From contig CAJNOL010000535.1 of assembly GCA_905250125.1 (NCBI GenBank), forward strand, positions 61,719 through 125,718: a stretch of DNA of 64,000 bases, in the 5' to 3' direction. Position numbers and translations under genes: made by a program. Under the pieces are notes generated by a model. That model saw nothing but the letters and a program-made list of their open reading frames with translations, was not told where the DNA came from and did not search any database. Source of the DNA: Rotaria sordida (lineage: Eukaryota > Rotifera > Eurotatoria > Philodinida > Philodinidae). Positions 1 through 12,699 of the stretch are shown here, in pieces (the first letter of the stretch is position 1; every line of letters starts with the position of its first letter).

Positions 1-1635
1 TATTTCTAATCGGAGAAAAAAGAAACGATTGATCACGCGCATGAATTATGTTATTTTAATTTATTGTTTCTCATTTTCTTTATATTTTTTGCATCATGCC
101 AAACAAAAATCTTACATAGATTTTAACAGATGATATAAAAGACTAATTAAAAATATAAGACCAATGTATTTTTTTGTTACAATACCAAACATTTAACTCA
201 AAATGAAATAGTAATTTCAATAGACAATAATATTTTCTATCAAATGCATTCGATACCGAAATTTTATACGAAAAGGAAGATTTCTGAAAAAATCAAATAC
301 AATAGTTTTCAGATCCCAAAAGATTATGTAAAAATTAGTTTTTAAGAAGAATACAATAACTAGAAGAAAATGAGAGATAACTGCATTTTCTATAAAAAGT
401 TATAAGCATCACAAATAACAAAAAAAAATCTATGATTTTTGAAATTTTTTTTTTCTCTCTCGTGTACTTTAAAAACAATAGCTTATGAGATACTCACAGG
501 TATTTTATAGCTTTCTGTTATTTAATACTCTAAAATAAATATTCTATTACAGTTTAACTGACACGTCTAATCTTATTTCTATTAGGTTATTCGACCATCA
601 TATTCAAGATCATGTCAAGTTTTTTTTTTTTCTTATTCGATATATTTCTAGAAAAACTTGAAAATTTAAATCGAAAAGTCGTCAAATCAATGAAAATTAA
701 AAAATTGAATTCTAAATAAACAAAAGAAAATCATTAAAATTTTAAAACCATATGGAATGTTTGATGTCACGGTAATAGACCTCTATAAAAACGAATCAAT
801 AAATTATTCTATTATTTTTTGTTTTGTTTAAAATATAATTTAAATGGTAGTTTCAATAGACCAATAAATTTTATTTATTTTATAAAGAAAGAAAGAAAGA
901 AAGAAAGAAACGATCAAGATAGAACATCGATACGATTGTAAAATACTCATCTTTTTTATTTTTATTAGATATATATATATATTCTTATGCAATAAAAAAA
1001 AGAAAAGATAATAGTGTCGGCATATCAAGGTTGATGAAAGTCTCTAAACTTGTTTCGTGTGTGCAATAAGACAAAGTGGGATATATTCTTGTTGCCTTTA
1101 TCCTGTCAACAGTATATGATATGAATACTTGTTTGTCATATCATAAAAGAAGTTCTCGACATGTTTTTACTTTTCTAGCAAAAACATCAACATATATATA
1201 TATATATATATATCAGTTAGTTTCACATCAAAGTTTGTTTTATTTTCTCCGTCATTCTCTTTTTTTTATCGGATTGATCTATCATAATCTAATTATGTTG
1301 GATTGCTTTTCTCTGTCCAGACAATAAAAGTGCACAATAATGATGAGCATTTGTGGTCATTTGCTGTCTACAAAGATATTTGCATATATATGATGATTGA
1401 TCATCGTTAAAGAACATGAAATATATTTTGATTGCATCATATTATCATGAGAGGTTAAGTTATAAATAGACATCAAACTAATGACTATTGGATGAAAAGA
1501 GAATGACAGCTGTTACTTTCGAGTGACCCTGAAAGATTTTTTTTTTCTGCTCTTTCTTTCTTTCTTTCTTTCTATCTGTAATCGTTGTATAGAATTAATA
1601 ATAAATCTATTCACTTGTAGATTTATATTCTATGA
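1..1635. other. intergenic, simple repeats
   Basis: No supportable coding region. It holds a GAAA microsatellite near 887-911, a TA run near 1193-1214 and a CTTT run near 1555-1573. A TAG at 1618-1620 after a pyrimidine-rich stretch could be the acceptor of a 5' UTR exon of the downstream RhoGEF gene. The short open frames here are AT-rich noise. Confidence 0.5.
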
Positions 1636-4600
1636 ATGAGAATGTTTGGTTTCTACGAACATCAACCATCATCATCATTTGATCTATCTTTATGTGATAT
1701 GGAATCAATAGATGAAATACCATCTGAATCAATATCATCACAAGTTTCAATAGATGATGAATTAACAATATCAAATAGATTAAGTACAACAACAACAACA
1801 ACAACATTACAAAATTCAGTTTTATTTCGTTTTAAGGTTAGTTTTAAATAGTTTAATGGTTAAATAAATTGATTATTAATGGTTCGAATCTACATATAAG
1901 CAACATCACATTCCATTGAAGGTTTTTTACTTTCGAATGGGTTCACTAGTTTGCTAAATAAATCTGTAATAGAATATAAAATTTTGATATAAGAGTATAT
2001 TCTTCTATTAAAATTCTATTGCAAATAAATTGTTCTTTTTTTTTTTGTTTTTAATTTAAGAAAAAACGCAAACGTAAAATTGAATCTGATACTGTATCAC
2101 TTCATTCAATTGAAGAAATTATTGATGAACATTTTCAACGTAAAAAACGTCTTTCATTACCACGTTTATCATCTGTATCAGAATTATTAAGTCCAATGTG
2201 TGATCGCCTTATAAATATGATTCAAACAACAAAACAATCATCATCAACAAATCTTCTTAATCTTTTAAATAATAATCATCATTATACACATTATAATTAT
2301 AATAAAAAACGTAAAACAACATCAAATACAATAAAAAAATTTTGTTCAGCTTGGTCAGAAACATATGATGGTGAAAAATTAAAACAAACAATGACAGCTA
2401 CAGAAATAGAACGACAAAATGTTCTTTATGAATTATTTTCTGAAGAACAACAAATGATTGAAAATTTAGGTTTAGCACAACGAGTAAATTTAAAAAAAAA
2501 AAAAATTTTTTTTTTGTTTTAAATGTATGAATAAAAATATTATTTAGGTCTATCGAAATGGTATGAAAACATTAAATATTCTTACAGATTCTGAATTAAA
2601 ACAAATATTTGGACCATTAGAAGATATTTTACCATTACATGCAGGTAAAATTTTTATTAATGTAAAATAATTTTCGGAATAATTTTTACATATCATATAA
2701 TGTTCTTATGAAAGATAATCTAAATTAGAGATCTGTCATCGAACTAGGAGCTCGACTCGACCTGATGTCTAATTTGCGGGTTCTTTCAAATACTGCCGGT
2801 GGTTAAGAAAAAAAGAAAAAACTTGTCGTGTTTACTCTAGTTATGATCTTCTAACCATGGGAGAAAAAGCGAGACTTTAGTACAAGTGAAGTGCGCTACT
2901 TCAAAGTAGTGAAGTTTCGTCCTTGTCTTATAATTAACAATTATATACATTCTTTTAATCCATAATAATTTTACTTTTTTCAAATTGTTATTTAAGTAAA
3001 AAAAAACAAATATTTCGATTATAGTTTAACATAACTTTTACATTACATTTAATATGCAACAAGGTGAAGTAGATATTAAATAAAATACACAAAAAATTTT
3101 AGTATTAGAAAAAATAGCCAAAAGAATAATCAATTACGTGATTCAATAGATCTTTGTAATTCTAGGTTTATCTCTACTTTTTATGTAACTTAAGCGAATA
3201 TTTTTGAAAACCACATTTTTCATGACCGACAAAATTTGCTGTATGCTAGACACTAACAAGTTTATTTTGGGTGTAACGCTACGGATGTGCGTCAGATACT
3301 AGTATAAGATTGTCGGGTCGAGATGATTCCGTATTTGAAAATAAGTTAATAGGACAATTCTATATCTAGTTCGTACGGTACCGCTTATTAATATTGTTAG
3401 TATATTTATTTCTAAATATCATAATATAGAGTAATTACACTAGGACGTCTACAAAGTGATGGATTATTTCTGTTTGATATGTCAAAATTATTCGTTGATT
3501 GACAAGATAAAACATTAAGAAGTTTATTTCAATTTTTTATTTTTATTCATAAGCTGTGAAATAATTGCTATTTTTTGAGTCAAGACTATGTACATAATAT
3601 GGATTGTAATGAACTATGAATGCTTTAAAAAGAGTTCGAAGTCTTAGATTATCATTTTTGAGTTACTACATTCTTACGATAACTTTTAATTCTATACCAT
3701 AGTCTTCATTAAGAACATCAAGAAATTTAATTTTCGAATTTCGATTTAAAATTTAGCATAGATATCGAATTTAATTTTCATTAAGATTTATTTCTAATCA
3801 ATTTCCCTAGTATTATTGAGACGAATCATGGTGTATTGAGTTAGACAACATTGTAAGAATGCAATATCTGCATGGTAATAAGCTAAATACTCGTACTCTT
3901 TAAACCATATGCATAACTTATTAGAATCGATATAATACATATAGTTCCAACACAGAAGCAATTAATTAGTTGAGGGACTTCCCTTATGAGATCCATTTTT
4001 TTCTTTATAATGGATACAATTCCCTATGCATATTTGCTAATTATTTGATGATAGACATGTTAATCGTTTTTTTATATTGAAAAAAGAATATTAAAGGTCG
4101 TAATTTTGTACGAGACAATTATTATTTCATCTTGAGTACATAACATTTGTCATAATGAATTTCTATCTCATGTGACATACAATATCAACATGTAGAATTA
4201 GACGTAAACAAGATTCTTATATATTATTTTTAGATCTTCTATATCGTTTGAAACCAAAAGGACATATTTCTATTGATGCTATTGGTCAAATCTATCTTGA
4301 ATGGGTATAATTAATTATATTTAAAGTTTATTTTTATCAAATCTGAAAAAAATTTAGTTTCAACGTATTCGTTCATGTTATGTATCATATTGTTCGAATT
4401 TAATTAATGCAAAAGAATTACTCGATGCTAAACGTTGTGAAGAAAATGGTCGTGTTGATGATTATCTTAAACGATGTACTGATTCAGGTTTTAGTCGAAA
4501 ACTTGATCTATGGGATTTTCTTGGTTTGTATTTCTTTTTTTTTTTTGTTCTATTTAAAAAATTTCTTTTAATTCATTATTTGTTTTTCTTTTTTTTGAAA

Positions 4601-6506
4601 ATTTTAGATCAACCACGAAGTCGTTTAATGAAATATCCAATACTATTCAAACGTATTCATAAACGAGTAAGATCAAATAGATGAATAAAAGATTGAAATT
4701 TCACATTTTTGAAAAAGAAAAAAAAAGAAATTTAAATATACTTAATACAATGATAATTTTTTGCTTTAGACGAAAGATGGACATGAAGATAAACGAATAT
4801 TACTTGAAACAGTAAATTAAAATAATAAATATTAAATCGAAAAGATATTATAAAATAAATCTTATTTTAGATAAATATTGTTGAAGAATTAATAAATGAT
4901 GTTAGTCAAGCAACATCAGCTCAAATTTGTTCTAATGTTATTGCAAAACTTGTTTATACAAATGATGAACAAGTATGAAGATTGACTAACAAGAAAAATA
5001 TCCAAGATGTTTTCAACTCTATTTTGATTTATACATACGTGTCATTTGATAGATTATATTGAGATAAGAAAAAAAAAAAGTCAGAAATAGTTCGAATCTA
5101 TTAATGAAGAATTACAACCGTTTTACTGTAATTTTTATTAAGAATCACTTATTTACAAAAAAAAGAACCAAATGAAGAGTTTTGGTCTGGAATTTTGCCT
5201 ATAAATAGATTTAATTAGGCTTTTCACAACCGGAGCTAATCGACATCCAGCAGATACTTTCATAGCAGAGAGTTGCCCATGGCATCACGGCAACTTTTTT
5301 ACACAGAGATTTCAAAACTACATGAATTTGCACAAAGTCTCAGTGCTTATATATGCGATACTATAAGACTTAGCACATCTGATCAATTAGTAGCAGCAGT
5401 TCAAGTTCAAATCAGTCACGACCTTGGAAATTGAAATATTTTTTTCGAATACCATCGTGGCAGCAGGAGGTTCTCAACCACGATAGACATCTATATTTCA
5501 CAGTTACAATACAATTTTCAAAGTTTGATTTTATATGAAAAAGTATACTATTTCGTTTCTTCCTCACCTTTATGATAATTCATTTTTCACTCCATGTATT
5601 CAATTACTTCGTCATCTATAGATGAATTTTCATTAAAAACAAATTCTTTTTATAGAACAATATTGCTTTTCTCTTCTATGCTTTTATATAAATTAGCAAT
5701 TTGAAAAAAGTAAAAATATTTTGAAACGCCAACTATGAGATCATATCCGACACCCAAACAAATGTTCCGGACCGAATCGAATATTCGATCCGATTGCAGG
5801 ACAATATCTAGACATGAGCAGGACTAGTCGTTTTTGATTCCGAGGCCATCTTATCTCAATATAATCTATCGAATGAGATATGTATGAATCAAAATGGTAT
5901 GTGGAACATCTCGGATATTTTCTCTCCTAAGACTTTTTTTTTTAAGTCTTATTTTTAACTTCCAGAAACATCCATTAATTGAAAAACAAACACATTTAGT
6001 TTGTCAAGGTGAATTAAAAAATAATCGTGGTCAGGTATTATTTTATTGAATTTATATCAAAAAATAAATTTGATTAATTTTTATTTTCAAATAGAAATTA
6101 TATGTATTTTTATTTGATGAAATACTTTTATTTACACGTATTGCTACACGAAATGGTTTTAAATCTTATCAATTAATAAATTATCCTATATTAATTGAAT
6201 TCTTACATATTGAAGATATTGAAGATGGTGTTAAAATACCAGAATTATCATCAGGAAGTTTTTCACGAACATTAGCTGGATCAAAACCAGGTAAATATTA
6301 TTTATTATTTAGATCGAAAAAATAAAATATCTATACTATTGTTTTTTTTTTCTTTTGATTTAGCACGAAATGTATTTCGTTGTTCATCATTATCAACATC
6401 AGATAATAATAATAAGAATTCAATTATACTACAAGCACGTGATATGTATGATAAACAACAATGGTTAAGTGCTTTTCGTTCAATAATAATTATGAAAGAG
6501 CAATGA
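1636..6506 (+). CDS. NET1: NET1/ARHGEF3-like Rho guanine nucleotide exchange factor
   Basis: Predicted GEF that activates RhoA-type GTPases. Eleven exons joined at GT-AG: 1636-1836, 2061-2483, 2548-2644, 4234-4304, 4358-4523, 4608-4666, 4770-4811, 4871-4972, 5966-6034, 6095-6290, 6364-6506; 1569 nt, 522 aa. The N-terminus is low-complexity with basic clusters (KKRKRK and RKKR) that look like nuclear localisation signals, as in NET1. The DH domain (about residues 188-385) contains TEIERQNVLYEL, FSRKLDLWDFLDQPRSRLMK and SYCSNLINAKELLD, close to vertebrate NET1/XPLN. The PH domain (about 398-520) includes LYVFLFDEILLFTR and ends in KQQWLSAFRS. An in-frame TGA immediately precedes the ATG, fixing the start unless an upstream exon exists. 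Two long introns (1589 and 993 bp) carry foldback repeats. NET1 and ARHGEF3 cannot be separated by eye. Confidence 0.93.
3540..3995. repeat. foldback element, family A copy 1 (in RhoGEF intron)
   Basis: Inverted-repeat, non-coding element inside the third intron of the RhoGEF gene. The left arm carries a variant of TTTGAGTC..AGACTATGTACATAATATGG and the right end reads TTGAGGGACTTCCCTTATGAG. The same arms and the same internal block (a stretch around TTTCGAATTTCGATTTAAA) recur at 25142-25760 and 54454-55026. Boundaries are approximate. Confidence 0.6.
4990..5932. repeat. foldback element in RhoGEF intron
   Basis: About 75 bp at 4998-5072 reappears inverted at 5850-5925, with the perfectly shared core GATAGATTATATTGAGATAAG (5050-5070) and flanking matches AAATATCC.AGATGTT and ATTTTGATT.ATACATA. 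The element nearly fills the 993-bp intron. The loop contains no recognisable coding sequence. This is the structure expected of a MITE-like non-autonomous DNA transposon. Confidence 0.75.
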
Positions 6507-7382
6507 TAATAATCAGATTTCATTTATAATAACATTTGTTCTGATATTCTATTTATTATTATTATTATTTTTTTGTTTGTTTATTTATCCTTTGTGTATA
6601 AATCTTTCTTTTTTGTTTCTATTTGTCTTTGACTTTATCATTGTTTGATACCAACGAATACAAAAGTAATATAGGACTCATATGTTTTACTTATTGATGT
6701 TTTTTTTTTTTTTATTTCTCATGTAAATAACTTCAAATGACTAAACAAACTCTATTTGTTATCAGCTTTGATGAAGGTTGTTTTTTAGATTCGTACTTGA
6801 CTCTTTAATAAAAAAGAAAAAATTTGGAACTCGAAATAAATTTTATTAACAGTAGATTTTTAAACAACAACAACAACACATTAGACATTATGTTACTTAT
6901 TACTGTGAATAGTTCGCCAATAGTTATTAGTAATTCGAAACAATAGAAAAATTCGAACGTGTATATCCTAATAAAATGCCTATTTAATGACATACATTAT
7001 ACAAGTTTTTCGTATTTAATCATTAATCTAGCATTACGAATAATAGATGTCAACCTTTCATTTTCTTATTGTACATTAGCATAGGAATTAGTTTAATAAT
7101 CATCAGTCTACAAAGTTTATCATAATCTACCAAGGTCAAGGTTTATCGAAGATAGACTTTGACTGTTTCTCTTGCTTTTGTCGAAAGTCCACTAAAGCAG
7201 TTCTAATTTGATAAACGTTCCGTTTGTCATGATAACTGATCCTTTAGTGTCATCGACTTCACATGTCTGTATCATCGACGTAAGCTACTATACAAAGATG
7301 TAGAAAATGAAATACTCAAAGTAGTTGGACAAGATGCAACATATATTCGAGTTCCTTTGCTTGATATTTAACAAAAATGCCA
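6507..7382. other. 3' flank of RhoGEF gene, intergenic
   Basis: AT-rich 3' untranslated or intergenic sequence with several TTATT and AATAAA-like motifs. Nothing coding is supportable until the TPR relic. Confidence 0.4.
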
Positions 7383-7748
7383 GTCTTCAGACCAATCAAA
7401 TTGGGTTGGTTTGTACAACACCATCGGTAGCATAGAGTTCAACATAGAGCATTCAATATCGAACAAAAAACTCTACTCAGAAACCATCTCGATTCTGTTA
7501 CGCCCTATACTCATATCCATACTGTGTATCAAAAGGAGAATGTGGAATTACTCACAAATAAGTGCTTGAAATTCAAAACCAACTTCCTTTTTCCGAATTG
7601 TCTTAGTTTGACGTCTTCCTACGACGACATCAATAATACGTATTATCATATGAGCGAGTATTCAAAAATGCTTTCGTTTTATGAGTATGCTTTTGATGTT
7701 AGACAACATTCATGTCCATCAAATTATTCCGATCTTCAAAAAATATAA
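7383..7748 (+). pseudogene. relic of kinesin-light-chain-like TPR repeat gene
   Basis: The frame at about 7606-7745 reads LTSSYDDINNTYYHMSEYSK followed by a FYEYAFDVRQ helix and a SNYSDLQ turn. This is the spacing of the KLC-type 42-residue TPR (xxSYxxIGxxYxxxGxYxxALxxYExALxIRQxxLPxxHPDL), with several consensus positions lost. An upstream patch near 7395-7445 (NWVGLYNTIGSI) fits a preceding repeat in a shifted frame. The intervening sequence is frameshifted and no start, splice sites or adjoining repeats are intact, so it is a decayed fragment. Such TPR arrays are abundant in bdelloid rotifer proteins (recalled knowledge). Confidence 0.6.
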
Positions 7749-8640
7749 AAAGAATAGTGACATATCATGGTAAAATAGCGGTCAGAAGATATCTGATCGG
7801 TGAAGTATCAAACTACCGGCGATTTTTGTCATGTGAGAATGCATATCATGGCTGTATGAATATGCATGCGCATAAATGAAGTGTGCAATGTTGAGAACAC
7901 AAGTAATACAACAGTGGATTTAGGATATTGATAAATAGAGATGTTCCAGCAAAAAAATAAAGGGCGACAATGATCAAAACACGTGTTTTCAAGTCTATTA
8001 GAAGTATTATTGAATCTTTTTTAGACTTTTTTTGTTGAGCAAAATTCTAAAAAAGTTTTTCAAAAGAGAAGGTGATCGTGTCCTTCCACTAAACCTACCG
8101 GTACCCATCTAAATACAAACAGTTAATCATATAGAATTTATTCATACAGATACTCAAAGTTTCAAATAGAAATCTGAAACAAAATATAAATAAAGACAAT
8201 GACAATGCTATAACTATTCGCATCTTATTATGAAAAATATGTTTCTGTGCAAAAAATAATATGGCAAAAAATAACATACAGATAATGACAAAAATGTACA
8301 CATGTTTATCTGACTAGGTTTACAAAATACTTCTTTGAATTAATTTTTACTATCATATATATAGATATACTAGAAATAAAATAAAGAGAATAAAATAACA
8401 ATAATTATTATTGCTCTTGTTCATGCATGTTAATATATTCGTTATAAGATCATGTAATTGATTCAATTGAAATTCCTCATATAATACGTCCGATAAGTAG
8501 TAATGAAGAAAATAAATATAAGAAACAAGATTGGAAATCTTAAACAAAAGAAATATGAACAACGTTTACGCTATTTTTTCAAAATCCTTAATATCTTGAA
8601 TACTTTTCTTTTGCTTGAGGTACTTAATATGGGAAACACT
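7749..8640. other. intergenic
   Basis: AT-rich with no gene. A patch at about 7770-7830 (GCGGTCAGAAGATA and ATCAAACTAC) is shared with 36650-36705 and marks a dispersed repeat. Confidence 0.4.
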
Positions 8641-9211
8641 GCTCTCACAGGGGAGGGTTTCTAATTGTTTAATCGCTTTTTTTCACTGAATCTAGTGGGT
8701 TATAGGTAACCGACTATGCTGATTCTGAATATCAATGCGAGACTGGTAGTTAGGGCCCCATATATCTATTTTTGGAAAAGCAGTTTTTTTCTAATGCGGA
8801 AATTTTTTCATCAACAACGTTTTTAATCCGTCCAGATTGTATAGCGCATCGAGTTGACTATAAAACACTATTTTTCTCCATTTGGGAATCATTATTATTG
8901 GGACATTGTGTTCTATAAATCAGTAAGGAAAAGGAACAATTGGTTTTGATGGCTTCAGTAATGGTTCCCAAGTAGAGAAAAATAGTGTTTTATAACTAAC
9001 TCGACGTTTTCTACAATCTGAATGGATCAAAAAAACTTTTTGACGAAAAACTTTCCCCTCTATGAACAATTGGTTTTCTAGAAATAGACCTCTAAAGTTC
9101 TAGCTGTCAGTCTTGTATTGATATTCGGAATCAGCATAGTCGATTATCTATAACTCACTAGACTTTGTGAAAAAAAAACCGATTAGATAGTTACAGCCCT
9201 TCTCTTGTCAA
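8641..9211. repeat. foldback (MITE-like) element
   Basis: Long imperfect palindrome. The left arm, about 8641-8895, matches the inverted right arm, about 8965-9211, including CGACTATGCTGATTC.GAATATCAAT, TTATAAAACACTATTTTTCTC and a GGGAACCATT block near the centre. The spacer is about 70 bp. There is no coding potential. Confidence 0.8.
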
Positions 9212-9383
9212 AGACTAAAATTTCATTAAAAAACAGATGTCACTAATGTCTTGCATCATAATATACATTTTCTCCTTTTGTCGAATTTATTAACCAACAG
9301 ATTTACGTTACATGTGGCCTGTATGAATCACATCTTTTTTGAGTCATTTTCTTTCTTTCAAACACACATTCGACTCTACAGCT

Positions 9384-10784
9384 ATGAGTTCTGGTAAGTT
9401 ATAAAATCTGTTCATTTTTTTATTTGATACATCTTCATATAGATGGTCCAATATATCGAACAAAAAACTATCCACATCCTCAACAACAACAATCATCCCA
9501 ATTTTATCAACCTACAACACCTTCTCGTTTGTATTTCATAATTATTCTAACAATTTCAATCGTTTTTCTTCGATTTTCTAGCTCAATCTCAAGCATCAAA
9601 TGCTCATGAAGGTGATTACACTGTACCAAATCCTCAATCTCATAATGGATTTTTTTCACCACAAACAGCATTCTATGGTTCATCTAATCAAGCAACATCA
9701 AGCATAGAATTTCTATCAAATAATCCATTTCTTAATGTTGGTTTTAATGTTGTTGAACAAGGCATGAAAGATATGACAGACAAAACTATTAATATGTTAC
9801 CTAATCAAGTATGATGAAAAAGAAACCAAGATCTTTTAATTTTTTTTTATTTTATTTAAATAATTTAGATGAAAAAATCTTTATCATCAATAAAATATTA
9901 TTTTGCTGTTGATCAAACTTATGTTATTAAAAAACTTTGTCTTATCTTATTTCCATTTCGACCACGAGTAAATTAAAATGAAAATTTTTTTTTGTTTTGA
10001 TCAAAAGAATTTTCATTTTTCTCTTTATAGAATTGGTCAATTGGTTATAATGCTGATGAACCAGTACCACCACGAGTTGATACAAATGCACCAGATTATT
10101 ATATACCATGTAAAATCAAACAAAAAAACAAAATTTTTTCTGTTAAAATATCATTTAATTTTTTCGTTTTATTTTATTTAGTAATGAGTGCTATTACATA
10201 TGTTCTTGTTGCTGGTCTTGTTCTTGGTATACAAAATAGGTGAATTTGTTTTTGATCTTATTTTTTATTCATCAAAAATTAAATATGTTTTCTTGTTCAA
10301 AGATTTACACCGGAACAATTAGGAATGCATGCAACATCAGTTCTTATTTGGAATATAATTGAAATTTTAATTCTTTCTATTACATTTTATATATTTAATA
10401 TTCAATCAAAATTACGTATACTTGATTTAATTGCTTATTGTGGTTATAAATATGTTGGAATGATTACTGCTTTATCATCATATTTAATAACAGATTCATT
10501 ATTTATTTATCGACTTGCACTTCTTTATATTAGCATATCGTTATCGTATTTTCTTGTATGTAATTTATCTTGTTTTCTTTTTTTGTTTTTGTTTTTCATA
10601 ATTGATTTATTGTAAATATTATGAATAGGTTAAATGTCTTCGATTACAAATATTACCTGATATAGGTGGATCACAACCATATAATACAAATGGAAATACA
10701 CGTCGTATTTATTTACTTCTTTTTGTTGTTCTTCTACAACCATTGTTTATTTGGTACTTAACTCAACATTTAATTATTCCTTGA
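9384..10784 (+). CDS. YIF1: YIF1 family protein (ER-Golgi trafficking)
   Basis: Multi-pass Golgi/ERGIC membrane protein of the YIP1/YIF1 family, which partners with YIPF5/Yip1 in ER-Golgi traffic. Eight exons: 9384-9393, 9443-9526, 9582-9808, 9869-9967, 10031-10109, 10182-10239, 10303-10555, 10629-10784; 966 nt, 321 aa. The hydrophilic N-terminus is rich in Gln and Pro. It is followed by the family core, [15 protein letters not shown] and [19 protein letters not shown], then about five membrane segments with [12 protein letters not shown] and [12 protein letters not shown]. The C-terminus WYLTQHLI matches YIF1A/B. The first coding exon is only 10 nt, read as ATG-AGT-TCT-G. The exon 2 donor at 9527 was chosen because it keeps frame with the acceptor at 9581. 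Confidence 0.95.
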
Positions 10785-12699
10785 AAAAGCAAAATTTTTT
10801 TTTCCTTGTTGTTTTTTTTTTAATCACACTATGTCATTCAAGTTATTTTGTGATATTTTATAGATGAATAAAAAAAATCTATTAAAATCATTTGACAAAT
10901 GTAACGAATTTAATAACATCATATATTTAATGGACATTTGTATGATAATGAAAAATTTTTATATTGCTTTTGATTATATAGAGAAAATATTTCGTCATTG
11001 TTTATTCATAGTTTATTTAATACATTTTGGTATATACATACAAACATATCATGAAAAATAGGTGTATGCCCTCAATCAAAGAGTAAAATGGATGAACAAC
11101 CACAACTATGCAAGATTAGGTTTTGTTTTTCTTGATCGATTATGAAAAGATATTTGAGATACTATGAGAAAAAACAACGGATAGTAAAATAATATGAATT
11201 ATTACTATTTTTGTTTTTATCTTCTTTTTTTTTATTTGTGTATCTCAGCCTTTAAATAGAATCAAAATTATAATGTTCAATCACATGGAACTCTCTTTTT
11301 TTAGTGAGCTAGATACTCATACGAGAGAACATCAGTTCTAATGTGTATGCTATAATTAACAGATCCAATTTGTCTTCTTTTTCCTATTTCCGGTGCTTTT
11401 AGAGAACAGTTTATTAGAAAATCTTGAAACTGTCAGAGTAAATAAATTTCGATAAGTAGAGCAAAAGTTGTTGAAAAGTCAAAATGCTCAAATAGCTCCT
11501 TCAAGGAGATATCGAGGTCACATAGGCTAAAAGTCATCCGCTTTCTTAGCTGTAATACATTTGATTCAGTTGAAATTTTGTTTTTTTATAGATACTAGAC
11601 ACCGTTTGAGTATCTAGTTTCTTTTCATCTTCTTCTATTAGAATAAAAAGATCAAAATACTGAGCATATCTGCAAAAGTGCATATTTTGTTTAACTGAAA
11701 CCTTTCTTGTAAATCCTGGTAAAAACCAGGGATACATTATATCTTGAAACAAAAAGAACTAAGCATCTATAACACTTTCTAGTTTAACTAGAAGAAATTT
11801 TCAATGCGATCGATTGTACTGTAGTTGGAAAACGAGCACAATTCTCAATTTTCTATGCCAGAAAAAACTCATTTTTAAAAAAAACAACGAAATACTGTAT
11901 AAATTCTGATATTATTTCATATATTAATTCTTAAAATATATCAAGTAGACACAAAATACTCCGAAGTGTATATCAAACAAAAATGAAAAATTCTAAAATT
12001 TCTAGTCGGACCAAGAGAGATTGCCTTGAACTACTGTAAGATCCAATTAAGTTTTACATGTTTGAATACTGAATGAAATGGAAAATATTATTAAATAAAT
12101 TTAATATAGATGTTATATATTAACACCGATTTGTATGCGTCTCACAAATCAATTATACCCATTTGACAGTGATTTATTTGAGATCTGAGATGAATATTAC
12201 CATTGCATTGCAAAGTGTGAAAGAAAAAAAAATGATCATGCTGTTTTATAATCAAGTCATAGATTACTTTAAATTGGAATATTTAATCGATAGTTTATTA
12301 GTTTTTTTGCTAGACAAAAAAAAAAGTACTCATTATAGTTATAGTATCTCTTTTCTATTATAGCTATTGTTCTCAAAACATTGACATGAAAACCAAGTTC
12401 TATCAATCGTAAATGTTGTCGTGTTCGTCTTGCTAATGATGTTGAAGTCATAGCTCATTATTTCAGATAAAGAACATCATATATGAGGAAGATTTACCGA
12501 ATGTACATTATAAAATTGTATGTGGTAAATCAGATTGTAATTTACCTGTTAAATGACAAAAGATATTACTGACAAGTTCCACTGCAAAATAATGATTAGT
12601 TTTGTTTATTTAATTTGTTTTTTTTTCTAATATTTTGCTCATTAAAAAGGACAAAAAAAGAATAAGAAACAAAAAAAAAATTCTTATTTCTTTCCAATT
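10785..12699. other. intergenic
   Basis: 3' flank of YIF1, then AT-rich sequence. A possible isolated coding exon lies on the minus strand at 12370-12451 (beginning MTSTSLARRTRQHLRLIEL), with gene-like codons but no identified partner exons. The rest gives only short unconvincing frames. Confidence 0.35.

Noticed and set aside
1076-1327. 83-codon frame near the left edge
   Set aside because: Contains a TA microsatellite translated as YIYIYIY; no conservation signal or splice context.
1860-1900. GGTTCGAATC as a tRNA T-loop
   Set aside because: No acceptor or anticodon stem can be formed around it, and it lies in a RhoGEF intron.
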